From Arthrobacter sp. B2a2-09 (GTDB taxonomy: Bacteria; Actinomycetota; Actinomycetes; Actinomycetales; Micrococcaceae), in the NCBI RefSeq assembly GCF_027587375.1, contig NZ_JAMXIC010000012.1:4133-68132 (forward strand): DNA of 64,000 bases, given 5' to 3'. The stretch's first letter is position 1. The number at the start of each line of letters is the position of its first letter. The translations under genes were made by a program, and so were the position numbers. The notes below the pieces were generated by a model, which was not told the origin of the DNA, did not search any database, and worked only from the letters and a program-made list of their open reading frames with translations. This document shows, piece by piece, positions 33,802 through 42,086 of this stretch.

Positions 33802-35322
33802 ATGAGGCAGCTCCAGGGCCTCCCGGAACTCATCGTCACCCTCGGGCGGCGCCGCCTCTCCCCGGCCGAAACCGCGGCGATCATCTCCGTGCAGGTCCTC
33901 AGCTCCCTGGCCAGGCCGGCACAATGCCTCATCAGCTGGCGGCCCGGTCCGGGACGGTCGGTGACGGCACGCGGTGGAGTGGATCCAGCACCTGGGGACG
34001 CGCTGCGCGTGGAACTGGGTGGCCAACGAACTCCGCTCTTCGCAGGTGAAGTGACGGTGGTGGAGCACAGCTACGGGGCGGATCTCTCGCAGGAAATCAG
34101 GGTCCGCGCGTACGATGCCCTGCACCGGCTGAGGAAACGCCAGTTCACCCGGTTGCACAGCGACGTCGACCTCGCCGGGCTGGCCCGCACCCTCACCGAG
34201 GGCACCGGTTTGCAGGTGGTTGGCGGCGCCGCCCGGCTAGGCGAGGTGTACCAATGTGCGCGCTCGGACCTGAGCGTGTTGGTGGAGCAAAGTGCCCGGG
34301 TGGGCGCGTATCCCGTGGTGGACGGCGATGCGCTGAGGCTGACGGACCTGTCCGGCGAAGGCGAACCGATCGAGCTGGAACTGGGCAGCAGCCTGCATTC
34401 GGCCGAGGTGGAGGTGAGCCAGGAGCCGGCCTATCTCGGAGCCGAAACCACGGGCTGGCGGTCCGACGACGCCTCGGTGCAGCAGGGCTCCGCAAGTACG
34501 AGTGACGCGAAAGCCAACGTCTCGGCAGATCCTGCGCTTTCGAGCGTGGGCGCGGGCGGCGATCTCCTGCGCGAAAACGAGGCATTCGCGTCCCCATCCG
34601 CAGCCCACGGACTGGCCCAGGCGGAACTGGACTTCCGGATGGCAGGGCAAGTCACCGCCGTCTTCGTGGCCGACGGCGATCCCCGCCTCCGCGCGGGGCG
34701 CCGGGTCCGCGTGCGCGGAATCGCGACGTCGTTGGAAGGCACCTACGCTATCGCCACCGCCACCCACCGGCTGGACGGCACCGGCTACGAAACCACCATC
34801 AACACGCGCCCCCCGGAAACCCCACCCGCACGGCGTCCGGACGTCTTCACCCTGGGAATCGTGCTGGACGTGGAAGATCCGGAAGGCCGCTGCCGGGCGC
34901 GCGTCAGCCTCCCCGCCTACCCGCCGCTGGAATCAGCCTGGGCGCCGGTCCTCACAGCCGGGGCCGGGGCGGGGAAAGGCTTCGTGGTGCCGCCTGCTCC
35001 GGAGGACACCGTGCTGGTCTTGCTACCGGCCACGGATCCGGCGCAGGCGATCATCCTGGGTGGGCTCTATGGCGGGGAGCAGGCCCCGGACAACAGCTTG
35101 AACACGCCGAGGGACAGCCGCTACACCTTCCGGAGCGCCGACGGGCAGCAAATAGTGCTCGACGGCGGCACCCGCACCGTGAGTTTCACGGACGGGCACG
35201 GCTCCACGGTGGAACTCGGGCCCGAGAAGCTGCGCATTACCGCAGCTACGGACATGTTCCTCGAAGCACCGGGCAAGGCCATGAAGATCCGCGCCAAAAC
35301 CGTCGATTTCGAGGAGGCCTGA
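33802..35322 (+). CDS. VgrG-like spike protein (phage late control D family)
   Basis: A 506-aa spike protein. Residues 1-330 resemble gpD/VgrG (SDLSVLVEQSARVGAYPVVDGDALRLTD). Residues 355-440 form the OB-like gp5 domain (LGIVLDVEDPEGRCRARVSLPA, then AQAIILGGLYGG). The C-terminus is a short beta-prism stalk (SADGQQIVLDGGTRTVSFTDG). ATG 33802 was chosen because it gives the family N-terminus; the reading frame upstream overlaps the LysM gene. The spike would sit under the tube and carry the PAAR-like tip. Its stop overlaps the next ATG by 1 nt. Confidence 0.93.
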   Translation: MRQLQGLPELIVTLGRRRLSPAETAAIISVQVLSSLARPAQCLISWRPGPGRSVTARGGVDPAPGDALRVELGGQRTPLFAGEVTVVEHSYGADLSQEIRVRAYDALHRLRKRQFTRLHSDVDLAGLARTLTEGTGLQVVGGAARLGEVYQCARSDLSVLVEQSARVGAYPVVDGDALRLTDLSGEGEPIELELGSSLHSAEVEVSQEPAYLGAETTGWRSDDASVQQGSASTSDAKANVSADPALSSVGAGGDLLRENEAFASPSAAHGLAQAELDFRMAGQVTAVFVADGDPRLRAGRRVRVRGIATSLEGTYAIATATHRLDGTGYETTINTRPPETPPARRPDVFTLGIVLDVEDPEGRCRARVSLPAYPPLESAWAPVLTAGAGAGKGFVVPPAPEDTVLVLLPATDPAQAIILGGLYGGEQAPDNSLNTPRDSRYTFRSADGQQIVLDGGTRTVSFTDGHGSTVELGPEKLRITAATDMFLEAPGKAMKIRAKTVDFEEA

Positions 35323-35663
35323 TGCTGAAGATCCTCGTCAAGGAAGCGATCCTGCGCTGCGGTCATGACGGCAAGGTGGAGAACGTCCCTTCGCAGCAGT
35401 GGGTCCGCGTTGCGGGTTCGCCTGTTTTGGTCGACAACGATCCCCAAGGACGAAGCATCAGCATGTGCCCCAACGTGGGCCTCAACATCAAGCCCTGCAA
35501 CAAGACCTTGCCCGTGCTCAAGGGCTATTCGGATTTTGTCCGGATCGGCGGCAAGAAGGTCTGCCTGGACACTGTGGAGGGCTATACGGACGGCACTCCG
35601 CCCGGTGCCGTCAAGTACACGGTCCGGCGGCCGGGCCAGGAATTCGTGGCGGCGGGATCATGA
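35322..35663 (+). CDS. PAAR-like spike-tip protein
   Basis: A 113-aa protein placed exactly after the spike gene, where the tip is normally encoded. It is rich in possible metal ligands: RCGHDGK, SMCPNVGLNIKPC and KKVCLDTV give Cys and His residues that could bind the tip zinc or iron. Length fits a PAAR or PAAR-like cone. No toxin extension is present. ATG 35322 overlaps the spike stop by 1 nt. Confidence 0.8.
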   Translation: MLKILVKEAILRCGHDGKVENVPSQQWVRVAGSPVLVDNDPQGRSISMCPNVGLNIKPCNKTLPVLKGYSDFVRIGGKKVCLDTVEGYTDGTPPGAVKYTVRRPGQEFVAAGS

Positions 35664-35676
35664 GAGGCGGCCGGCC

Positions 35677-36111
35677 GTGAGCATCCCCAGATACAAGTCG
35701 GTGGCCTTCGTCCACCCAGATTTCGATGCCGCCGTCGGGCTTCCAGGCTTGCGTCTGACGCCCGACGGACGGCTCGCCACCGTGACGGACGCTGCATCCG
35801 TGCGCCAGGCGCTCCTCCTGCTGCTGAGCACCAGGCCCGGCGAGCGCGTCAACCGGCCCACCTACGGCTGCCATTTGTTCCGGCTCGCTTTCGCGCCGGC
35901 GGATGACACCACTGCGGGGCTGGCCATCCATTATGTTGCCCGGGCCGTGGAGCAGTGGGAGCCCCGGATCACCGTCCTGTCTTTGGATGCGTCCCGCTCT
36001 CCGGAAAGCCCGGAAATACTGGAGGTCCAGCTGCGGTACCGGGTCCGCTCCACCCAGCTCGAGGACCAGCTCGCTATCGCCCTGCCCGTTGATTCCGGAG
36101 GTGCAGCATGA
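35677..36111 (+). CDS. gp25-like baseplate wedge protein
   Basis: A 144-aa member of the GPW/gp25 family, which docks the baseplate to the first sheath ring. The diagnostic segment is LLLLLSTRPGERVNRPTYGCHLFRLAF, with a later ITVLSLDAS. The start is GTG 35677, 13 bp after the PAAR-like gene; no ATG is available in this frame. Its stop overlaps the next start as ATGA (36108-36111). Confidence 0.93.
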   Translation: MSIPRYKSVAFVHPDFDAAVGLPGLRLTPDGRLATVTDAASVRQALLLLLSTRPGERVNRPTYGCHLFRLAFAPADDTTAGLAIHYVARAVEQWEPRITVLSLDASRSPESPEILEVQLRYRVRSTQLEDQLAIALPVDSGGAA

Positions 36112-38756
36112 GTATCCCGGTGCCGAATCTTGACGACCGCAGCTTCGCGGACCTGGTGGCCGGTGCACGCGAGCGCATCCAGCAAATCGCCCCGGACTGG
36201 ACGGACCTCTCCGTGCACGACCCCGGCATCACCATCCTCGAGGCTTTCGCTTACCTGACGGATACCCTGATGTACCGGCTCAACCGGGTGCCGGAAAAGC
36301 TCTATGCCGTGTACTTGAACCTACTCGGCACCAGCCTGTACCCGCCCAGCACGGCCGAAGCCATCCTCGAATTCACCCGTACGTCCGCAGCAAGCAGTAC
36401 CGACGGCCAGGACATCCGCATCCCGCGCGGGACCCAGGTCAGTTGCCCGCCCGGCGTGCCCGGCGCTCCTCAACCGGTCTTCACGACGACGACGGCGGCC
36501 GTCCTCGCGGCGGGCCAGTCCAGTGTGCAGGTCCCGGCAGCCGATGTCACCTTGTACGACGCCGTTCCCATCGGCGTCGGAACCGGGCGCCCGGGCCAGA
36601 GCTTCCTCATTCCGAACGCACCCATCGTCTCCGGGGCGGGCCTGTCAATCGCCATAGAGGTTCCCGCGGGCGCCCAGCTGAGCAGCGGCGAAGCCGTCTT
36701 GGTGGACGGCAAACCATTCCGGTATTGCCGCGAGGTGGAGGCTTTCGCTGACGCCAGCCCGGATGAGTCGCCGGTCCGGATTGACCGGAGTGCCGGCGTC
36801 GTGATGTTCGCATGGTGGGACGAGGAGTCCGTAGCGCGGACGGCTGTTGTTCCCGGGCCGGGCGCCGAGGTCCGCGCTTGGTACCGCGGCGGTGGAGGGC
36901 AACGGGGCAATGTCGGCGCAGGCCAACTGACGATCATGCGCACCCCGATCCCCGGCGTCAAGGTCAGCAACCCGGAACCCGCCACGGGAGGCCGCGACGG
37001 CGAATCGCTGGAGAATGCTCTCCGCCGGGCACCGCAGGACTTCCAGGCCAGGGACAGGGCCGTCACTGTGCGGGACTACGAGGTTTTGGCCATGCGCCAC
37101 GGCGGCGTCGCGAGGGCTCGGGCATTCACGCGGCGGGACATTTGGGCCTTTGCCAAACCCGGCGAGGTAGAGGTGGTGCTGGTGCCGTTCGTGCCGGGTG
37201 ATTCCGGCAGCACTCCCGTGCGCGCCGCCGAGCTGAACGCCCAGGCGCGTGAAAGCGTCCGGCTCGAGGTAGAACAATACCTGCGTCGCCGGTCCACGGT
37301 GGGGGCCGAGCCTGTGGTCCGTTGGGGCCTCTACAAGCAAGTGCTGGTGGACGCCAGGATCGTAGTCCGCCCCGATGAGGACGCCGAGGCCGTGAAGTCC
37401 AGGATCGTGGGCCGGCTAGCGGAAGGCATCAGTCCGCTCAACCCGAGTTCTTCCAACTACGGCTCTGGCTTCGGCAAGCCGTTGCGCGTCTCCAACCTCT
37501 ACCGGGCCATGGAGGAAGCCGAGCCCGGAGTCCAATACGTGGACCGCGTTCGGCTCGAAGTGGAGAAGGTCCCGGACACCGACGCCCTGGCGCTGGTTCA
37601 GGCCGAGGGCCAGGACAACACGTGGTTCGTGGCTCAAGAGAGCGCCCTTTTCCGGACCACCAACGCGGGCGATGGCTGGGAAGCCTGTGCCGGGTTCGGC
37701 TCGGAGGCGGCCAGCGAAACGGTGAAGTCCATCGCTCCCTTCCGTTCCCCCGCCCCAGGCCGCTTCGGCCCTGGCGGGTTCGGCGCTGGCGGTTTCGGCC
37801 CTGGCGGGTTCGGCGCTGGACAGCACCCAGGCATGGTGGCCGTGAGCACCGTGACCCCCACGGGCTCGCGCATCTACGTCAGCGAGGACCTCGGCGAATC
37901 CTGGCGCCGAGCCGCGGAATTAGGCTTCGTCGTCGCGGATTTGTGCTGGGTGGACCGGCAGGGAGTCCCCGTGCTGCTGCTCGCTGGCGAGCACGGTCTC
38001 TATGAGCTGCCGATGGGCCAGGGTGCCCTCCCGGTCCAGAACGTGGTGGATGCAACCCAGCCGGACCGCGGCTTTTACGCAGTGGACGCCCTGGTGGACG
38101 TGCGCGGCCGCACCGGCGTGGTGGTCGCGGCGGAAGCATCCGCAGGAATTTGGCTCTCCCCCGACGCCGGGGCCGCCGGCAGCTTCAAGCAGGTCAAGTC
38201 GGCGGGCGAGGACATCCGCTGCATGACAATCCAGTACGACGGCGGCGCAAGCTACGTCTGGCTCGGACGTTCCGTGCCCGAAGGTACGGGGACGGGCTGC
38301 CTGCGCCTGAAGATCGATGAACTCGCCCGCACCCAATTCGACGCCGCCCTGATGGCTTCCTGGGAACAGTTCGGCGCAGGCTGGACCGGCGGCAGCTGCT
38401 GGGGCGTCCACGTGATGGGCGATGCCGCCTATGCCGCCACCCAGAGCGGCGGCGTGCTTCGCCTCCAGCTTGGCCAGGCTTCCGCGCAATGGAGCGTCCC
38501 CGATGTGAACTGCAATCTGCCGCTGCGGGACCGGACTCGCTTCGAGCCCGTCCGCGCCGTGTCCGGCGTTGTGCGCGGCGACGGTTCGCAGCTTGTACTC
38601 GCGGCCGGCCCCAAGGGGATCTACCGGAGCACGGACAACGCAGTGTCCTGGGCGAGCTGTACGCGGCGGATGGTTGACGACGTGGTGACCCTCCCCGATA
38701 CCTGGCTGTTCTGCTCGGGCGACCACCGGATCGAAGTGGTGCATGGCAATGGTTGA
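36108..38756 (+). CDS. baseplate J-like protein fused to a BNR/Asp-box beta-propeller
   Basis: An 882-aa fusion. Residues 1-490 are a baseplate J/gp6-type wedge protein (LTDTLMYRLNRVPEKLYAVYLNLLG, ENALRRAPQDFQARDRAVTVRDYE). Residues 505-882 look like a propeller with Asp-box motifs: TTNAGDGW at 517, SEDLGESW at 592, SPDAG at 684, STDNAVSW at 841. Between the first two is a Gly/Phe repeat (residues 553-571). Asp-box propellers occur in sialidases and photosystem factors and often bind proteins or glycans. Here it might decorate the baseplate as a sensing or anchoring module (inference). The gene overlaps the next by 14 bp. Confidence 0.9.
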   Translation: MSIPVPNLDDRSFADLVAGARERIQQIAPDWTDLSVHDPGITILEAFAYLTDTLMYRLNRVPEKLYAVYLNLLGTSLYPPSTAEAILEFTRTSAASSTDGQDIRIPRGTQVSCPPGVPGAPQPVFTTTTAAVLAAGQSSVQVPAADVTLYDAVPIGVGTGRPGQSFLIPNAPIVSGAGLSIAIEVPAGAQLSSGEAVLVDGKPFRYCREVEAFADASPDESPVRIDRSAGVVMFAWWDEESVARTAVVPGPGAEVRAWYRGGGGQRGNVGAGQLTIMRTPIPGVKVSNPEPATGGRDGESLENALRRAPQDFQARDRAVTVRDYEVLAMRHGGVARARAFTRRDIWAFAKPGEVEVVLVPFVPGDSGSTPVRAAELNAQARESVRLEVEQYLRRRSTVGAEPVVRWGLYKQVLVDARIVVRPDEDAEAVKSRIVGRLAEGISPLNPSSSNYGSGFGKPLRVSNLYRAMEEAEPGVQYVDRVRLEVEKVPDTDALALVQAEGQDNTWFVAQESALFRTTNAGDGWEACAGFGSEAASETVKSIAPFRSPAPGRFGPGGFGAGGFGPGGFGAGQHPGMVAVSTVTPTGSRIYVSEDLGESWRRAAELGFVVADLCWVDRQGVPVLLLAGEHGLYELPMGQGALPVQNVVDATQPDRGFYAVDALVDVRGRTGVVVAAEASAGIWLSPDAGAAGSFKQVKSAGEDIRCMTIQYDGGASYVWLGRSVPEGTGTGCLRLKIDELARTQFDAALMASWEQFGAGWTGGSCWGVHVMGDAAYAATQSGGVLRLQLGQASAQWSVPDVNCNLPLRDRTRFEPVRAVSGVVRGDGSQLVLAAGPKGIYRSTDNAVSWASCTRRMVDDVVTLPDTWLFCSGDHRIEVVHGNG
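37764..37820 (+). repeat. 30-bp tandem repeat coding a Gly/Phe-rich linker
   Basis: Two units code FGPGGFGAGG and FGPGGFGAG; each also divides into 15-bp halves. It falls in the loop between the first two Asp-box motifs of the baseplate J fusion. Confidence 0.85.
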
Positions 38757-39291
38757 ACCTGTGCTGCGCAACTCCCCGATCTTGAAGGTCCTGCCCGAGA
38801 TCTACCAAGTGGCGGCGGAGACCAGCACGCCGCTGCAAGCCCTCATTGCAGTGGCTGAGGACATGCACTTGCCTGTCCGGGATGTCTTGGACCGCATCCA
38901 TACCGTCCCCGATCCCGGCCGCTCGCCGTCGTCGTTCATTCCCTTCCTGTCCCGGTGGGTGGACCTGGACTGGTTGACCCTGCCAAACACGGAGTCCGTG
39001 GACTCCGCGGCGGCGGGAGTCCCCGTGGCCCGCCAACGCGATCTGATCGCGTGCGCCGCCACGCTGTCCGCTCGCCGGGGCACCGTGGACGGACTCACCC
39101 GCTTCCTTCAGCTCGCCACCGGGATCCCGGGGTTCGACGTCGAATCCGTCCCGGGCGAGTTCCACATCAAGGTGCTCGTCCCCGCGGCGGCCGCCGGACA
39201 AGTGGAGCTGGTCCGCCGGATCGTCAAAGGCATCAAGCCTGCACACGTTACGGACGAGGTTGCCGTAATGGTCCCGGTGCCGGACTCATGA
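38743..39291 (+). CDS. phage tail protein I-like baseplate protein
   Basis: A 182-aa protein of the tail protein I type found at the end of eCIS baseplate operons. The pattern FIPFLSRWVDLDW, then RQRDLIACAATLSARRGTVDGLTRFLQLATGI, is characteristic. It overlaps the J-fusion gene by 14 bp. ATG 38749 is an alternative start. Its stop lies in the first of three 17-bp repeats that lead into the next gene. Confidence 0.88.
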   Translation: MAMVEPVLRNSPILKVLPEIYQVAAETSTPLQALIAVAEDMHLPVRDVLDRIHTVPDPGRSPSSFIPFLSRWVDLDWLTLPNTESVDSAAAGVPVARQRDLIACAATLSARRGTVDGLTRFLQLATGIPGFDVESVPGEFHIKVLVPAAAAGQVELVRRIVKGIKPAHVTDEVAVMVPVPDS

Positions 39292-39330
39292 ACAGGCCGG
39301 ACTCATGAACAGGCCGGACTCGTGAACGGC
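39280..39330 (+). repeat. 17-bp tandem triplication carrying three start codons and two mini-reading frames
   Basis: Units CCGGACTCATGAACAGG start at 39280 and 39297, and a variant at 39314. Unit 1 gives ATG 39288 overlapping the tail gene stop (ATGA). Six codons later a TGA overlaps ATG 39305 of unit 2. Six codons on, the next TGA overlaps GTG 39322, the start of the membrane-protein gene. Each unit is in a different frame because 17 is not a multiple of 3. Confidence 0.9.
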
Positions 39331-39792
39331 GAGAACCGCAAGCCGCTCATTGCGGTGGCCGTGTGCGGCGTCATCGCGGTGCTCGTGCTGGTGTTCGGCG
39401 TCAGTTGCGGCGGAAACAATAACGCGGCGGCCAGTTGGCAAACGGGCTTCTCGCAGGCCGCCAAAGGAGGCACCCTCGCTGCCTCGGATCTCGTGAGCCC
39501 AGGCGGCCAATGCTCCGCGGCGGCAACACAACTGCTGGTGACGGGAAGCTGCGTTTTCGAGGTCAAGAAATTCGGGGGCCCGTTCGATCTTGGCAGCCCC
39601 ACCAAGCGTGCCCGGCTGGCTCCCCAACAGGCGGTCACCGTGACCCTCCTCGTGGAGGGCACACGAACGGAGCAGGACGTGTCCGCTGGGGACACTGTCA
39701 GCCTGACCTTCGGGACTTCCGGGGGTCAACTGGGCATCGCGTGCCGGGTTGTCGGCACCTGCGCGCTGCAGCTCCTGGAAGCAGGAGGATGA
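39322..39792 (+). CDS. single-span membrane or lipoprotein-like protein of the injection-system operon
   Basis: A 156-aa unrecognised protein. Residues 9-28 are a hydrophobic span (LIAVAVCGVIAVLVLVFGVS) followed at once by CGGNNN. The Cys after the span resembles a lipobox, but GVS-C is a weak fit. Residues 30-156 look like a small exported domain with paired Cys (GGQCSAAATQLLVTGSC and GIACRVVGTCALQ), so disulfides are likely. The start is GTG 39322, taken from the coupled relay of 17-bp repeats. Position in the operon suggests a cell-envelope partner of the particle. Confidence 0.65.
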   Translation: MNGENRKPLIAVAVCGVIAVLVLVFGVSCGGNNNAAASWQTGFSQAAKGGTLAASDLVSPGGQCSAAATQLLVTGSCVFEVKKFGGPFDLGSPTKRARLAPQQAVTVTLLVEGTRTEQDVSAGDTVSLTFGTSGGQLGIACRVVGTCALQLLEAGG

Positions 39793-39846
39793 CTTGGCCG
39801 CCACCCTTTCCGTTGCCGTTTTCATTCCCCGAAAGGCGGTTGTCGC

Positions 39847-40779
39847 ATGAGCACCATCACCATGACCCTGAGTTCCCCCACCGTGGAGCTCAAGGACGGC
39901 AAAGGCTCCCTGACTGCGTCCGTGACCAACGGAGCTCCCGGCCCGGAACGCGTGGTGCTCGGGGCTTTTCCCGGTGCGGAGAGCACACCGCCGTCGCCGA
40001 CGTACACCACCATCCCTACCCCTCTGCGGACCATCGCGGCCGGAGCCACCGAGCAGTACCTGGTCAACTTCGACACCGCCGGCGCCGCGCCAGGCACGTT
40101 TCCCGTGAAACTGATCGCCTACTCTGCCGACGACGCCCCGGAAGACTATGCCGATCAGGCCCACGTGGTCACGCTGAATGTCACCAAGCCACCGGAACCG
40201 CCCAAGCCGACTCACAGGTTTCCTTGGCTGTGGGTGATCCTCGGCGCCGTCGTGCTGCTGGCGGCGATTGGTGGGGTGATCTGGTTCCTTCTCAAGGACG
40301 TCAATGTGCCGGACGTCGTCGGGAAACCCCAGGCTGAAGCAACGCAGATCTTGAAGGACGCCGGATTCTCCGCGGCCACAACGGACAAGGAAAGCTCGTC
40401 GCCGGAGGGAACGGTGGTCACCCAATCGCCCGAAGCCAACAAGACCGCCGGGCGCGGCTCCACCATCAACCTGGAGATCGCGACGCCGGTGAAATCCGTA
40501 GTGCCCGCGGTTCTGGGCTCGCGGATCGAAAGTGCGCGGACCGCCTTCCAGACCGCGAAAATCCAGCTCGATTTCACCCAGGGCTCTACGTGCCAGTCTT
40601 CGCCGTCGGGGTTCCTGCTGAGTTGCGTGGTCGTGGGGGTCAATCCCGACGTCGGAAGCAAAGTGAACGTCAACGCGCTGGTCCTGGTCCGCACCGAACT
40701 CCGGCAAAGCGTCATCATCGAGCCGAATCCGATCAACCTCTGCATGGTCCAACCGCAGATCTGTGCGATCAAGCAATAG
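39847..40779 (+). CDS. membrane protein with cytoplasmic beta domain and extracellular PASTA domain
   Basis: A 310-aa bitopic protein with no signal peptide. Residues 1-118 form a beta-sandwich-like domain (SSPTVELKDGKGSLTASVTN). Residues 125-149 are a transmembrane span (PWLWVILGAVVLLAAIGGV). Residues 151-216 are a PASTA domain (VNVPDVVGKPQAEATQIL), and 217-285 are a degenerate second one with two Cys. The expected topology is N-terminus inside, PASTA outside; PASTA domains of PknB-type kinases bind peptidoglycan fragments. It is last in the injection-system operon and could tether the particle to the membrane, as proposed for membrane partners of Streptomyces particles (inference). GAAAGG lies upstream of ATG 39847. 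Confidence 0.78.
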   Translation: MSTITMTLSSPTVELKDGKGSLTASVTNGAPGPERVVLGAFPGAESTPPSPTYTTIPTPLRTIAAGATEQYLVNFDTAGAAPGTFPVKLIAYSADDAPEDYADQAHVVTLNVTKPPEPPKPTHRFPWLWVILGAVVLLAAIGGVIWFLLKDVNVPDVVGKPQAEATQILKDAGFSAATTDKESSSPEGTVVTQSPEANKTAGRGSTINLEIATPVKSVVPAVLGSRIESARTAFQTAKIQLDFTQGSTCQSSPSGFLLSCVVVGVNPDVGSKVNVNALVLVRTELRQSVIIEPNPINLCMVQPQICAIKQ

Positions 40780-40842
40780 GGCGGTCTTGGTGCTGTCTGT
40801 AATCCGGTGCCGAAAACGGTGCCGCTCATGAAAAGATCAACC

Positions 40843-42069
40843 ATGCGTCCGATGCAGCACTCCAGCAAACTACAGAACGTCCGCTACGAACTCCGTGGGC
40901 CCATCCTCCAAGCGGCCAAGACCATGGAGGCCGAAGGGCACCGCATCCTCAAGATGAATCTTGGGGACACTGCGCCGTTCGGGCTGGAAGCGCCGGAGTC
41001 GGTTGTCGTCGACATGATCCACCACCTCCGCGGGGCGCAAGGTTACAGCGATTCCAAAGGCATCTTCACGGCGCGGACAGCAATCTCGCAGTACTACCAG
41101 ACCCAGAACCTCATGAATATCGGCGTCGAGGACATCTTCATCGGCAACGGCGTGAGCGAATTGATCTCCATGACGCTGCAGGCGTTCCTGGAGAACGGCG
41201 ACGAGGTCCTCATCCCCGCGCCGGACTATCCCCTGTGGACGGCCACGGTGACCCTCACGGGCGGAAAGCCGGTGCACTATCTCTGCGATGAGGGCCAGAA
41301 TTGGTGGCCGGACATGTCCGACGTCGAAGCCAAGATCACCAAGCGCACCAAGGCAATCGTCATCATCAACCCGAACAACCCCACCGGCGCGGTATACCCC
41401 CGCCACATCCTGGAGCAGTTTGCGGCGCTGGCACGCAAGCATGACCTTGTCCTTTTCTCGGACGAGATCTACGAGAAGATCCGCTACGAGGAGGCCCAGC
41501 ACATCCATACGGCTTCCGTGGCCGACGACATCTGCGTCCTGACTTTCAGCGGCCTCTCCAAGGCCTACCGGATGCCCGGCTACCGAGCAGGTTGGGTGGC
41601 TGTCACGGGTCCGCACGCCGCCACGGCCGAATACCGCGAGGCGCTTGAACTGTTGGCTTCCCTCCGATTGTGTTCCAACGTTCCCGCGCAGCACGCCATC
41701 CAGACCTGCCTGGGCGGTTACCAGAGCATCGAGGAACTCATTAAGCCAGGTGGCCGCCTCCGCGAACAACGGGACCTGGCCTTGAAGCTCCTGACTGCGA
41801 TCCCCGGAGTGAGTTGCGTTCCGGCAGCCGGGGCCATGTACCTGTTCCCGCGGCTGGATCCTGGGGTCTACCCGATCGAGAGCGACGAGAAATTCGTCCT
41901 CGACCTCCTGCAGGACCAGAAGATCCTGGTCTCCCACGGATCGGCCTTCAACTGGCCAACCCCGGACCACTTCCGCTTCGTCATCCTGCCCTCCGTCCGC
42001 GAGATCCAGGAGGCAGTGCGCAGGATCGCCACGTTCCTGGCCGCGTACCGGAACCGGCCGCAGGACTAG
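40843..42069 (+). CDS. alaA: PLP-dependent alanine-type aminotransferase (AlaA-like)
   Basis: A 408-aa class I aminotransferase, probably glutamate-pyruvate transaminase. It matches E. coli AlaA closely in pattern: KLQNVRYELRGPILQAAK at the N-terminus, IFIGNGVSELI, APDYPLWTATVTL, INPNNPTGAVY, and the PLP Lys in LTFSGLSKAYRMPGYR. ATG 40843 was chosen because it aligns with the AlaA N-terminus; 40828 and 40807 are upstream alternatives. It lies 63 bp after the injection-system operon but is an ordinary metabolic gene. Confidence 0.9.
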   Translation: MRPMQHSSKLQNVRYELRGPILQAAKTMEAEGHRILKMNLGDTAPFGLEAPESVVVDMIHHLRGAQGYSDSKGIFTARTAISQYYQTQNLMNIGVEDIFIGNGVSELISMTLQAFLENGDEVLIPAPDYPLWTATVTLTGGKPVHYLCDEGQNWWPDMSDVEAKITKRTKAIVIINPNNPTGAVYPRHILEQFAALARKHDLVLFSDEIYEKIRYEEAQHIHTASVADDICVLTFSGLSKAYRMPGYRAGWVAVTGPHAATAEYREALELLASLRLCSNVPAQHAIQTCLGGYQSIEELIKPGGRLREQRDLALKLLTAIPGVSCVPAAGAMYLFPRLDPGVYPIESDEKFVLDLLQDQKILVSHGSAFNWPTPDHFRFVILPSVREIQEAVRRIATFLAAYRNRPQD

Positions 42070-42086
42070 GGCCTCCCGCGAGTCCC

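Noticed and set aside
29582..40779. Prophage
   Set aside because: No integrase, terminase, capsid, portal or lysis genes; the Pvc16, LysM, J and tail set with no head genes is that of a contractile injection system.
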